DNA of 64,000 bases from Anthonomus grandis grandis (lineage: Eukaryota > Arthropoda > Insecta > Coleoptera > Curculionidae), in the NCBI RefSeq assembly GCF_022605725.1, contig NC_065550.1, positions 9,734,001-9,798,000 of the forward strand, read 5' to 3'. Below the pieces are notes generated by a model. That model had not been told where the DNA came from. It made no database searches and was given only the letters and a program-made list of their open reading frames with translations. The translations under genes and the position numbers were made by a program. This document shows, piece by piece, positions 1 through 11,149 of the stretch; positions within the stretch are counted from its first letter, which is position 1; each line of letters starts with the position of its first letter.

Positions 1-1068
1 TTAAAAATAGTCTTTACTTAACTACGAAAATTCAACACATTTTTCTGAAATTTATGAAACTATCAAATGGGTGACATTCAGTTTTGACATATTATTTAAG
101 TAGTGTTTCAAATCAATTTTAGTAAAATGCTATTTTATGCACTGTAATCACTATATTATAATAGACAAAGATAAAACGAGAAATCTAGATTCAATTTAAA
201 TTATATAGTTAAAGTATTGTTATGAAGTTTAATTTATTTAAAAATATAAAGAAAACTTTTGATAGGATTCGAAAATTTTAAATTGCATATACCGTCTGCG
301 TATTAAAGATATTTTGTATAGCCATAAAATGTTCAAACAATCTTATACCGTTTGAAAACGTATTAAAATTATCATGAGGGTCTCGGTCAATAACAATAAA
401 AGTACACCCAAAACCAATTCTTTTCCTATAACAGTACCCCTTAACAAAATAATAGAATATTAGGCAATCAACTTGGGCCCTATTGCATTGACTACTTCCA
501 CCCTCATAAGTATTTTGGCAACGCCGAAGACACGTTGACCTTCCATCCTATGAACCTATCCTTTTTTTGTTTGTGGAACAGCGGTACCTTTATTTCGGTT
601 GGGTTAGGTTGGGTTGGATTCCCCCAAAAAAATATTAGATTACTATTAAAAACTAAATCTTTTAAGATACTATAATATAGCTAAAGATTTCTCAAAGAAT
701 GAGATTAAACCTGCTAAGCACAAAATAATATAAGCTATAAGAGAAGCTACAAAATTTTGAATTAACGTCCGATAAAGGACCTGACACATCAGTATGGCCG
801 TAGTATGTAGAAATTTATGTATGTAGTTATGTATGTAGAAAAAGGGATGCCTTTGAAAATAAGGCAAATGCTATAAATAAATAGTGAGAGATGGAGATAG
901 GGTATAACCCTCACCTAAAGAACTTAATTTATAGTTAAAGTTAAAAATATTATTAGCGAGGGATTACAGAGGTGCAGAACAATACGTAAAGCGTAACAAT
1001 ACGTAAATGCGTAAGTATATTCTCATCATTTTTGTAAATATAGGTAACAAATCCAAAAATTATGTATA
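1..1068. other. AT-rich sequence without a recognisable gene
   Basis: I see no coding remnant here. Positions 470-620 are noticeably richer in G and C than the surroundings and end in a short run of GGTTGGGTTAGGTT-like hexamers at 597-618. That run resembles insect telomere-type repeats but is too short to interpret. The only other structure is a few short A/T-rich direct repeats. Confidence 0.6.
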
Positions 1069-1421
1069 CAGGGTGTTTTAAATTCGACCCTCAACATGGA
1101 GACCTCGGTATCTATAAGGTATACAAAGATGGTTAAATTGGGGCAATTGAGGCACAAGTTGAGAATTTTTGAACAATATACAATTTAAAAAAAATAAAAA
1201 TGCCGAATGGTTCAAAGATATTTAAAAAAAATACGAAATTTTGAAAGATCGTTTTAATTTTTTTCGAGTTTATTTCTTACACGATTTTGAAATAATTTGC
1301 ACATTTGCGTTACTACTTTTTTTGTGCTATATGATGGTGTTTTTAGATTTTCAATACGACGTGTCGTCTTTTGCCAACCATCATCAACTTTGTTTTTTCT
1401 TATAGGCGCTATATTCGGTTC
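1069..1421 (+). repeat. Left terminal inverted repeat of the 1069-2967 element
   Basis: This arm is complementary, with gaps, to 2715-2967. It is about 100 bp longer than the right arm, mainly because of extra sequence in the outer third. The open frame at 1297-1491 lies inside the arm and is not a gene. Confidence 0.7.
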
Positions 1422-1745
1422 TTGCATTTTTAAAATCTTTGCAAAATTTCCTATTTACCGATGCATCATAAGTAATATTTTTTATTTTTAAAAACCTGAA
1501 TTTCTGAAAAAAACTAAATTTGTCGGGGTAGGCTATGCTTAAACTGGCAAGACAATATTTAAACTGTCAATAAACATTATACGTTAGACAGAAATACTAG
1601 CAATACAATACCGTAGTGGTGCAGACACATTACTTCAGAGTTACGTCCTTATAATTTGAAGTCATTTTCCATTTTATTTTACAAAATTACGTTAAATACC
1701 TGAAAGACAGAAAATTACGCAAAATTATTGGAAAATATAAAAAAA

Positions 1746-2330
1746 AATGATTGAAATCCCTGGAAGGCGTAAGAATTTCATTCAAATTAATCCAGTTTTT
1801 TGGAAAATACAAAATTACGCTAAGTAATAAGTTTGTCTGCTTATATATGTCTTTATTCAGCAAATGTTACAATAATACCTATTTCCTTACAAAGGCGAAG
1901 ATTAGCTACAAACTACTCCTAAACTGGAAAAAAATTAAAAGAAAAGTGATTTGAAATACCTGGAAGTCATGGAAAATAATTCCAAAGTCTCGGAATAAAA
2001 CTAGATTTTATTCCAAATGCCTCAAATAATATAAATATACCAAAAAAGTCTGGATTATTTTAAAAATTATTGTAAAACTTTAAAAAATTCTAAAATTAAA
2101 AATTGAAAACAAAAAATTATTTTAGAACATTAAAATTAAAAGATAAATTATTTAAAATACTTGGAAAATGTGGAAAATGACCCTAAGGTCTAAGAATAAA
2201 ATTATATTTTATTTCAAATGCCTAGAATGATGTAAGAATGTACCAGAAAAAATCCAGAAAATGTTAAAATTTATTCTTCTTCAAAAACTGAAAAAAAAAC
2301 TTATTTCAAAACATAATGATCAATTTTTTG
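1746..2330 (+). repeat. ~200-bp tandem repeat, about three diverged units
   Basis: Anchor sequences of the form GAAATACCTGGAAG recur near 1750, 1950 and 2150, a period of about 200 bases. The units at ~1947 and ~2148 also share the downstream block reading AATAAAA..ATTTTATT..AAATGCCT at matching offsets. A partial anchor at ~1690 suggests a further fragment upstream. The units are diverged by many substitutions and small indels, so the array is not recent. Confidence 0.65.
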
Positions 2331-2482
2331 AAATAATAATAATTTCCCGAAATTATTATTCGGGGATTATTTGTCTCCAAATGCGTTTACTTATTTTATT
2401 ATATCTGTTAAAAATGCCACAGTTTGTAAATGTACTTTCATCGGTCCATATTATATTTATAATAAATTTTAATCATATTTTG

Positions 2483-2522
2483 CTTTTCTTTATTCGTAAA
2501 AACTTTTCTTTATTCGTAAAAA
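2483..2522 (+). repeat. 20-bp tandem duplication
   Basis: The 20-base unit CTTTTCTTTATTCGTAAAAA is present twice in direct succession. It lies inside the TIR element and probably arose by replication slippage. Confidence 0.8.
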
Positions 2523-2714
2523 TTATCTAAATTATTAGTAAAATAGTTGTCAGTTTGTACTAGAACACTAACAAAACATACAAAAATACTTTTAACATGT
2601 GCTATTTATAACAGCTTATATATTATCTTGTCAGTTTATTATAGCCCACTGTGACAAAATTAGATATTCAAATAATTCCTACATACATCGTTAAAAAGGT
2701 AGCTTTGCACAGAT

Positions 2715-2967
2715 TTTAAAAATATAAAAGTCCAATATAGCGCCTATAAGAAAAAATAGAGTTGATGATGGTTGACAAAAGACAAAACGTCGTACTAAAA
2801 ATCTGAAAAAATAATTATGTAGCACGAAAAAAAAGTGGCAATGCAAAAATAAAAACTATTTTAAAATCGGATAAAAAATTATTATTAAATTTTTTAAACG
2901 GCATATATAAGTTCAAAAATTCTTAACGACAATTCTGACGTGGCTGGACGGTTTTATTAAGGCCCTG
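2715..2967 (-). repeat. Right terminal inverted repeat of the 1069-2967 element
   Basis: Read on the minus strand it begins CAGGGCCTTAATAAAACC and follows the order of blocks in the left arm, through to the shared block around TTATAGGCGCTATATT. Confidence 0.7.
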
Positions 2968-3025
2968 TCTAAGGCTTACTTTAGTAAAATTCGTTAGTTT
3001 TTATACTTCTATTCGTTACTTTAAT

Positions 3026-3283
3026 ACTTATTTATTGTTGTTATAATAGTTAATAAAAAAACTTTTTATTTATGTTTTTTGTGTGGTCTAGGGATATGAA
3101 AGTAATTTTTTTAATTTTTTTCTTAAAAACTAAGCAAGAAACAAAAAAAAATTAAGAGACAAAGAAGCTGTACTTTTAATATAGCCAATATATAATTTTA
3201 ATATACCTCCAAGAAAGTTTAAAAAATCCACAAAAGTCAGTGGCGTGCATTTTTTAGTAAAAGTATTGATTTAGGTATCGCTC
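3026..3283 (+). repeat. Direct repeat, copy 1 of ~490-bp-period duplication
   Basis: This segment matches 3516-3766 in order: a TTATTGTTGTTATAATAG block, a TATGTTTTTTGTGTGGTCTA block, an AAGCTGTAC block, and a CGTGCATTTTTTAGTAAAA block followed by GATTTAGGTATCGC. Copies differ by several indels. No coding sense is apparent. Confidence 0.75.
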
Positions 3284-3515
3284 GGAATGCCACTGAATTA
3301 ATAAAATTTAATTAAACTAGGAATAAATTAACACCTTACTAGTATAAATTACACAGCCAAATTACAACAATGTTGTATCCCTTATTTAAGATATCCCTTA
3401 TTTAAGACATACATTCAATATATTCGATAAAAACCCATTTTTTTTAAGTTTTAAGCCGTTGCAGACGCATATTTATTCAAATGTCTTTAAATAACTCCAA
3501 GAACGTCCATCAGAT

Positions 3516-3766
3516 TTATTTATTGTTGTTATTATAGTAAATAAATAGTTAATAAAAAAATTGTTTAAAAGAAATTTTTATGTTTTTTGTGTAGTCTATC
3601 CCTAGAAAATGAAGTTCATTAAATTTTTTTTCAAAAACTAACCAAAAAATTAAGAGGCAAAAAAGCTGTACTGTGAAATTAATTTATCTCAAAGAGAGTA
3701 AGAAAATCAGCAAAAGTTAATAACGTGCATTTCTTAGTAAAAATAATGGTTTAGGTATCGCACATT
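3516..3766 (+). repeat. Direct repeat, copy 2
   Basis: This is the second copy of the 3026-3283 segment, spaced ~490 bases from it. The sequence between the copies, 3284-3515, is unique in the window as far as I can see. It may be one tandem duplication or two insertions of one short repeat. Confidence 0.75.
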
Positions 3767-6700
3767 AAATTTATAGCACATACTTGCAATTAGCACGCCG
3801 TTTATTTTTAATTTTATGTTGTACCCGAATATTCAACGAATTAATAATTCTATATTTGTTTTCTATTTTTTTGCTCCTTTTTTAAGCTACGGTATTTTCA
3901 CCGTCTAATAATCCTGTAATTTTAAATCCTAGGTTATTTGATTTATTTATTTTTATTTACTAAGTATTATGTATATATATTAATTTGTATTTCTTGATCA
4001 GTTTTGGCATTTCTTCTAAAGCAGCTTTAGTGAGCATATCATTTAATTTAAAAAAGTTTAATAAGAAAAAAATTAATGAAGGTGAGTTCATGGAAGACCT
4101 TGCCTTACTTAGTAGGATCTCACCTAGAAAAAAACATATTCTTAAAATTAATAGCCAGTACAAAAATCAATTTAAAGGAAAAAGGTTGTTTATTGCCGAA
4201 ATTCAATATTATATGCACAAACATTTTTAAATAACACAAAACTAAAGATATCTGATGCAAAATTAATTGATTGATTTAAATATTTATATCTGTTCTACCA
4301 ATTTGTTTCTTACTAAACAGATATTTCACTTAACAATAATTTTGTAAACAAATTATTTCGGTAAATTGACATCGACACCAAAAGTTCTAGTTCTCTTGGA
4401 TGGTTAGAAACTGTGTATCAATTTTCTGTGTTCAATATCTACAGGTTTCAAATTTATCGAAAAAAGTAAATATTTTCTTTGAACTTTACCACCCCGTAAT
4501 GTAAAATCTAAGACGTTTAGGAAATATGTTTATAGGAACTTTTTTGCTTGATTTCGTCCACAACCTTGAATTTTGTCGCAATATTTAAAAAAAAAACACC
4601 TTGTATGTAACCTTTAAGCCAAATTTAATTATACACGATTGTCGGTTTTTTTGTATTTTCTCTTTATTAAAGTGCGGTTCTGGTGTTTTAGATATTTAAA
4701 ATAATATTTTTTCTGTTTATAAAAAATCACACATTCTTAAAATACAACCAATATTCTCCAAAAAAAACTACCCACCTTATTAACGAGTTTATCAAAAATT
4801 AATTAACGGTATTTTAATATCATTCATCTGAAATAACCCTTAGCTCTGGGATACAGTTAATGGGTTAAAAGATGACCCTTATGTTTTAATAGTTAGGTAA
4901 ACGTACCTGCCCTCTAAGTTTACCGTTAGAGAATGGAAGCAAACATGTAGTTAAAAATGAGAATCAAGTTAACCTAGTTAATATATACACAGGTAATTTT
5001 AATATCTCTTTTATTTAATTAGGTATAATTTATTGCAATCAAATTGGTTAGATGTAAAGAAAATAATATCATATTTTATTTAAAAAAATTGTTAGAACAA
5101 GTTAGAATAATTTTATAAAATATAGGAAGAAAAATATGAATTACAATAGTTTTGCTTTCTTTTTATTTTGTACCTTTAGTCTGTTTGATTTTTTTGATAA
5201 ATATATTTCCTTCATTTATTTTCTGTTTCGTCTTCTTGCTCTCTTTCCTGGTTTGCTCGTATTATTATTTCTTAAAAGATTATTCTTTTTAAACAATTTT
5301 TGTAAATCGCAAACTGTGGTTTTTCCTTACTTTATGTAAAACTCAATTTAGTTTCAGTTATATTATTCAATTTATCTCTTACTCAAATGTACAATCAGAC
5401 ACTTGTGGTTTTTTACAGAATATTACTACTCAAAGTTTCATGCTCCTGAATTTTCTCTAAGCACTGTAATCAAATTGAATACTTTGGTCTGTGGTATTAT
5501 AATGTTTATATGTTTTAGATTATCCAGATCTGAATGGGTCAATTCTTCTGCCAAGAGACTAAATGGAATTATAAATTCAATTTTAAAGAACAACTTAATT
5601 TAAAACTTAAATCTTAAAATTTAAATCTGTTTCTAATATTCTTGTTGCTATATTTACTATCTTCATTATCAAACCTTTTTTTTTTTTTAATATAATATCT
5701 GGTTTTCCATCAATAAATAGACCTTTATATTTACATTTGCAAATTGCAATGTTTTGCGTTTTCTTTTTTTGTGGTTCATATTTTTACTATTTCATTGGTC
5801 GGTCTAGTTATTTAGGCTTTTCTATGTGTAGATTATACTTCTTTATATAATATGGTGTTAATTATTATTTTGGAACTACAACTTCTGCTATTTCTCACTT
5901 AAATTTTTATAAAAAATTAATTAACCAGCACCACCTCCCTAAGCAATCTTGCAAGTTTACTTAAATTGGCTTTTTTAATCGTAGTTTTTTTTTAAGAAAA
6001 TTTGTATATTTTTTATAAAGTGACTGAAAGTATATATAAGAATTAAAAAGCAAATAAGCAATAAAGCAAATATAAGAATTTATTCATGTATAATAATAAG
6101 TTTATAAGTTGGCTTATTCTCCAAAGAAGACGCCATTTTTTTGTAATGCTGTACGTTTCTAAAATAAAGAATGTTATTGTTAAATTATGTTTTGACCTAT
6201 ATTTTTTGGGCTGCATATTTTAGAAATCAGATCAAGTCAGATGTAATTGACAATATGAATAATGATTAAACTTTAATAATTGCCATATATACCGAAATTA
6301 ATTCAGAGTGGATCTTCATAATGTGATATTAATAATAAATATATCTTGATAAATACTTGTGCGATTATCTATTACAATTACTATTTAACCCTATTATAAA
6401 TTATATTAAAGCTACAGAAAAACCGTTTAATAAGTTTTTATCAAATTCTTATCGGAGTTTTAAAGAGGATTTGTTTTAATGGCAAGGTAAAAGTTTTATT
6501 TGAACTCGCCAAATTAATGATTGTAAGCCTTTTTTAAAATGATGCGAAGCTATACGCAATAAATTAATAATCTAACGTAATCACTGTAACTATTGCAATG
6601 TCAATTGTGAAAATCTTTTAAATATTTGCGAATATTTCTAAAAATTATATTTTTTAATCTTTTAAACATTTGTTTCAATAAAACAGGTAATAGTCCTATG

Positions 6701-7018
6701 GTTGGAACCTTTGGTGTGGCAATCAAATCTGTCTCGTAATTTAATAATAACAGGTAATATTTTTTTTTATTGCAAGAAATTTTATTAGAAAAAAAAGTTT
6801 TAATTGGAAGTCCCGGTAGCTCAAAAAATTATTCAATATTTTGAGACAATTATATATTGGAATTTATCTTTTAAATCTTCAAATATTGGGCATACTTGAA
6901 ATTGAAGACCTCATAGTATTATATGTTTTTGTGTTGTATAAATATCATGTTTAAATTCATGCATATCATAAAGTAAGTAGATATCAATAAATACGCATTT
7001 TTAAAGCTCTTAAGTTGA
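3767..7018. other. AT-rich sequence, no supported gene
   Basis: Several open frames of 60-80 codons occur (3985-4230, 5136-5339, 5403-5603), but they have low-complexity composition typical of AT-rich DNA and match no family I recognise. On the minus strand at 5690-5760 a short stretch reads CKYKGLFIDGKPDIIL, which looks protein-like, but it is flanked by stops and cannot be assigned. Confidence 0.5.
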
Positions 7019-7387
7019 TACACCTTGAACTCCTATATAGTGACATTTGGTTTAAAAAGTAGAACTGATACATATATGCCTATTCTTGTAAAATACCTAG
7101 ACAAGAAATCAAGCCAAACGTTAAGTACTTTAAAGCAACTTCCTTTAAGATCCAGGGTCTATAATTTAGTTAATATTTCCCATCTCGAAGGTCTAGTAAC
7201 GCCCATATTCTTAGTCATCCTCCAATTTAACAGTGACCGTGAATTTCGGCGGATATTGATTTTCAGCAAAACACGCACAGGCCTAAGAATGCGTAGGCCC
7301 TTATTTGATACACCTCATCTGAGGGACGGAGTAGTTGCCATATTGTGCGAAAAATTTTATGGCAAAAATAATAGTTTTAAACGCTGA
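7019..7387 (+). CDS. Unclassified open frame of about 120 codons
   Basis: The frame is open from 7019 to a TGA at 7385. It lacks an ATG at its start; the first candidate start is a TTG at 7025. I do not recognise the protein. It is basic, with segments such as RMRRPLFDTPHLRDGVV that look more protein-like than the low-complexity frames nearby. The stop codon overlaps an AATAAA signal at 7387-7392, as would suit a 3' terminal exon. The opposite strand is also open for part of this stretch, so the strand is not certain. It could be a host 3' exon, a decayed transposon gene or chance. No splice acceptor is clear upstream. Confidence 0.3.
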   Translation, partial: YTLNSYIVTFGLKSRTDTYMPILVKYLDKKSSQTLSTLKQLPLRSRVYNLVNISHLEGLVTPIFLVILQFNSDREFRRILIFSKTRTGLRMRRPLFDTPHLRDGVVAILCEKFYGKNNSFKR

Positions 7388-7826
7388 AATAAAGCATTTT
7401 TCCAAAATATTTTATTTCATTGAAATATTTTTATACTATAAATACTTTTTTCTCCTTAAATTAATAAATTTATATATTTAAAAAAAATATTTCCTTTTGT
7501 ATAAAAATAATTTTAAAAAAATGAGAGAGAAAATGAATTAGAATTAAGTAGAATTCAAGATCGAAACCAAAATTTGAATCGTTAATGCAAATTTTCTTTA
7601 AAGTTAATTTTCACATTCTTATCGTCAGCTTTGTATCCTTTTAAGATTCACAGCATTATTTCGTAAAAGTGATCTTCTCCAAAGAAAATGGTCTAAATTT
7701 AACATATCATGCAATCCACATATCAAAATTGCCTAGGGACAGGGTATTAAAATACAATTAAATGAAACTTTAAAAAAAATAAAATACCAAAAATTCAAAA
7801 TAACAAAATTTAAAGAAAAGTCGTTG
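7388..7826. other. AT-rich gap
   Basis: No coding remnant is visible. The word ACAGGGTATTAAAA at 7739-7752 resembles a transposon end and lies just outside the 3' end of the Tc1-like pseudogene. I could not find a matching inverted end on the far side. Confidence 0.4.
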
Positions 7827-9240
7827 TTAATGACAACCTCTGTTGTTAATAGCAGCTCGATATCTGTTTGGCATGCTCCTAATTAAATTGTCAATGTCCT
7901 TTTGCTTAATTTGTAGTAATTGCTCTTGCATACAGTTCAGAAACTCTTTTCTTGTCTGGAGCACCATTCCTGGACTTTTTAACATGTGCCAAATGTGCTC
8001 AATAGGATTTCAGCCGAGAGATTTGCGCAGGCCATGGCAATACCTAAATATGGTGATGCTTCAAAAACTTTCTAGCGGTTTTTTCAATATGTAGATAGGC
8101 ACTGTTGTGCATAAGTACAAAATTTTCAACAATTTCTATAGCACGTTGAAGAAGAATGGGTTCTAGAATTTGATCCCGATATTCGTTAGTTATAAAATTA
8201 AAATTAAAAATTCTTCAATAAGAAATAGATAACTCCGAAAACCTATAGAACCTCTAGGCCACACAATCAATAATCCGCTGTGATACCTGTCAACTTCTTG
8301 AATGATTTCCAGGTCTTTGCTACACCCTTAGCCTTCTTGAATCAGGACGTAACCAAACAATTACGTAAAAAAACAACGGCCCATCCTAATCTTCTTCCCT
8401 GAGTTACACCGCATAGTACTGGAGTTCTAATGAGACGTCTGGTGTAAATATTGTCCTTCAGGTTATCCATTATGTAGAGGTTCTGTTGCTCTTGTTGGCC
8501 CAATATGTCTTTCTTTCACATCATCAGTCTGTTCAAATCTCCATCTTAAGGATAGTGCCCTTGGTATAAATTATACTTTCTGCGACGTCAACTTCGTTAT
8601 TGTAAATGGAAAAGCCTATATATTAAGGCATTTTTGGATTCTACGTTAGAATATAAATACTTTTTTGGTATAATGACCTGATATAAATCTAGCCATTTTA
8701 AAAAGATTTAGGTTTTTATGTCGAAAATGACGTTTCCAGACCATAAAATAAATATCAACTCTTTCTATAGGAAAACCGTTACCATTATGTAATGTTTTAT
8801 ACTTTATATGAATTTTAGATTATTATAAATAGACCTTTTTCTAGATAGAACTCCCTATCTTTATAATTTAATCGTGTTAAGCATCAGTGAATCAAGACGT
8901 AACCAAACAATTACGTAAAAAAACAACGGCCCATCCTAATCTTCTTCCCTGAGTTACACCGCATAGTACTGGAGCTCTAATGAGACGTCTGGTGTAAATA
9001 TTGTCCTTCAGGTTATCCATTACCTATTATTTGATCAATGACACTAACGCCATGAACATTTTGAATCTGACTTCTGAGGTGGTTGGCAGTTATATTGAGG
9101 TTTCGTAATGCCTGGAGACAAATAACTTTTCATGTAGAGATTCTGTTGCTCTTGTTGGCCCAATATGTCTTTGTTTCACATCATCAGTCTGTTTAAATCT
9201 CCATCTTGAGGATAGTGCCCTTGGTATAAATTATACTTTC
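7827..9240 (-). pseudogene. Tc1-like transposase pseudogene, minus strand
   Basis: Reading from high to low coordinates, the pieces follow the order of a Tc1-family transposase. First comes a helix-turn-helix part (9020-9240) with words such as LQALRNLNITANHL and VHGVSVIDQII. A middle part near 8260-8300 resembles the GGSIMVWGGIS block. The DDE-domain end (7827-8200) carries NEYRDQILEPIL, ENFVLMHNSAYLH and LPWPAQISRLKSY. It closes with NPIEHIWHML, SMPNRYRAAINNRG and a TAA at 7827-7829. Several frameshifts and stops make it non-functional. In living elements this enzyme cuts and joins transposon ends at TA. A tandem duplication (8338-9545) has copied the N-terminal half. Confidence 0.85.
8338..8886 (-). 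repeat. Tandem duplication inside Tc1-like pseudogene, copy 1 (deleted form)
   Basis: It matches copy 2 at 8887-9545 almost base for base, beginning TGAATCA.GACGTAACC and ending ATTTAATC.TGTTAAGCAT. It lacks about 110 bp, present in copy 2 at ~9023-9132, that encode part of the transposase helix-turn-helix. The few substitutions between copies indicate a duplication younger than the decay of the transposase. Confidence 0.9.
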
Positions 9241-9545
9241 TGCGACGTCAACTTCGTTATTGTAAATGGAAAAGCCTATATATTAAGGCCTTTTTGGATT
9301 CTATATTAGAATATACATACTTTTTTGGTATAATGACCTAATATAAGTCTAGCTATTTTAAAAAGATTTAGGTTTTTATGTCAAAAATGACGTTTCCATA
9401 TTATAAAATAAATATCAACTCTTTCTATAAGAAAACCGTTATCATTATGTAATGTTTTACACTTTGTATGAAATTTAGATTATTATAGATAGATCTTTTT
9501 CTAGATAAAACTCCCTATCTTTATAATTTAATCATGTTAAGCATT
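8887..9545 (-). repeat. Tandem duplication inside Tc1-like pseudogene, copy 2 (fuller form)
   Basis: This copy keeps the ~110-bp segment missing from copy 1. Shared flanking words at the deletion point (CCATTA on one side, TGTAGAG on the other) place the deletion in copy 1 at 8471. Confidence 0.9.
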
Positions 9546-9565
9546 AAAAATAACTTTGTATAAAG

Positions 9566-9601
<36 letters not shown>
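9566..9601 (+). repeat. (ATA)n microsatellite
   Basis: This is an uninterrupted run of about twelve AAT/ATA units directly beyond copy 2 of the Tc1 duplication. Confidence 0.95.
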
Positions 9602-9602
<1 letters not shown>

Positions 9603-10519
9603 GAGATTAACTTAAGTTTAAACAATATGTTAGGTTCACATCATCCCAAAGAAAGGCCTTACTTTTAATATCAAATTATGTTACCTACTTCTACCTCTGC
9701 TACCGATTAAAAAGTATTAGTAACGCCTTCTTTAATATAAGTACTATAAAACTGAATCAATAATGTTACTACTTGTCATTTGCAATTGTCGTTTGCTTAT
9801 TTATGTGCTGTTGAAAAACTTATCCTACTAACGTATTTAGAAAAAATACGGAAGGAAATTTTCGAATTGCTAATTTTAAGGCATTGGATTTATGGGCACT
9901 ATTAGATTTTATATCTGACGTTTCCATTTCGGGAAACCATAATCAAATTATTTAATTTATTAAAAGAAAGAAAGTACTTTTTTTCATATAAAAAAAGTAA
10001 TTTGAAGAAGGTTTCTAGAAAACGAAACGTCGGAGATAATATTTCATACCATCATGTAGTTTCTTAAAAATAAGACCGAAGACGTGTTATTAGTTTCTTG
10101 ATATAGGTATCTTAAAATAAAGTCATAACAAAATCAAATCAATGTAATCAAAAATTTCGTTTCTTACTACATTTTATTAGTTTGGCTAAAGCTGTATCTC
10201 CAGCTAGTGCCAACATCCTCAAGATGGGATCCTTATTTTGTACACCCTGTATACTAAATATAATATGAAGGTTCTGTTAAAGATATCGTTAAATATTTTA
10301 ACTGAATGAGCTGCTTAAAGTAATATCTTATAAAATGAAAGAATAAAATAATTAAATGTTGTGTTAAACATTCAACGGAAACCAAGGTTAAAATAAATTT
10401 TATAACAAAAATGATTACTAGTTATTCCTATAATATTTACTTATATTTTAAGAACTGTGCTAATCTATTTTTTCTTTTAATTCAATTCTTTATTTTTCTA
10501 TTTTCAAGTTGTGAATCAT
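9602..10519. other. AT-rich sequence with scattered transposon ends
   Basis: No gene is seen. Positions 10002-10035 read TTGAAGAAGG..CGAAACGTCGG, a motif like those near the 3' ends of some insect retroelements. At 10245-10256 the word TACACCCTGTATA, preceded by a GC-richer 50 bp, looks like a single right-hand end of a mariner-type element. I found no matching left end. Confidence 0.4.
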
Positions 10520-11118
10520 TGCATGAATAAGCATTTGTTGGCCAGAAATAAATAGTTTTAGTAAATAAAAAGATGAAACTACAACAAATAAATAATGATA
10601 GCAGAAAAGAGAAATAGAAAATATAAACCAAGTAGGTAACAAATAATAAAAGAAAATGATCACAACTAAGATATATGGAAATTTTATACTTAATTATGAT
10701 ATAAATAGATTACATACAAGAAATTTAATCTATAATATAAACATATACAGTTAATATTGACGGTATACTTTGAATATTTAAGACTATATATACAAACGTT
10801 AAAAAAAATTAAAGCATTCTAAACTCACCATTGAATTTAGCGATATTGAAAGGATACTTCAAAAGGTATCAAAAAAACTAAAACCGAAAAAAAATTTACG
10901 AAGAACGTGTCGCGCCGAGATGTTGGTCACATGACAGATCTTTGTAATTTGAGAAAATTTTTGCCTGCCACCCTGGTTATAGGGTAGATCTAACCCCCGG
11001 CAGGCCTAAGGCCCATTACTTCGTCCTTTGCAATGTTGCCGTTATAATTTGTTTATCCTCCTTCGTACACCGGTATTTTAACTTAGCATGGTGAAAAAGT
11101 ACTACGTATTTTACGTTT
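10520..11118 (-). repeat. Diverged ~630-bp tandem duplication, copy 1
   Basis: It shares ordered blocks with copy 2 (11150-11741): an AAATAAAAAGAT block, an AAACGTTAAAAAAAA block, a TTTGAGAAAATTTTTGCC block, a TTATAGGGTAGATC block and an AAAAAGTACTACGTATTT block. The last 170 bases are clearly richer in G and C than the rest. On the minus strand a GGTGAGTTT splice-donor-like word lies at ~10825-10833. I assign minus only because of that word. Confidence 0.65.
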
Positions 11119-11149
11119 TTTTTCTCAACAGATTTATTTTATCTCTCAA

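Larger units (their letters stand above)
1069..2967. mobile_element. TIR element with internal tandem repeats (mariner-type ends, non-autonomous)
   Basis: The left end starts CAGGGTGTTTTAAATTCG just after a TA, and the right end finishes with the complement of CAGGG. About 350 bp on the left (1069-1421) pairs with about 250 bp on the right (2715-2967). The inner 50 bases of the arms (1369-1421 against 2733-2784) agree best. The TA expected after the right end reads TC, so the target duplication is imperfect. No transposase can be read inside. The interior holds ~200-bp tandem repeats, described separately. CAGGG ends are common in mariner-like elements, so I infer a non-autonomous derivative of that group. 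Confidence 0.75.

Noticed and set aside
597..618. GGTTGGGTTAGGTT-like run as a telomere repeat
   Set aside because: It has only three to four units and no longer array nearby; chance or a decayed repeat is more likely.
3985..4230. 81-codon open frame on the plus strand, with an overlapping 67-codon frame on the minus strand
   Set aside because: Both are low-complexity, overlap each other and show no family motif; frames of this length are expected in AT-rich DNA with few constraints.
6686..6751. A 66-base stretch bounded by AG and GT with an open frame, like a small exon
   Set aside because: It is too short to judge, no neighbouring exon can be joined to it, and such AG..GT pairs are common by chance.
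9566..9601. ATA microsatellite as part of a CRISPR-like array
   Set aside because: It is a plain trinucleotide repeat without spacers; the window is eukaryotic and shows no CRISPR features.
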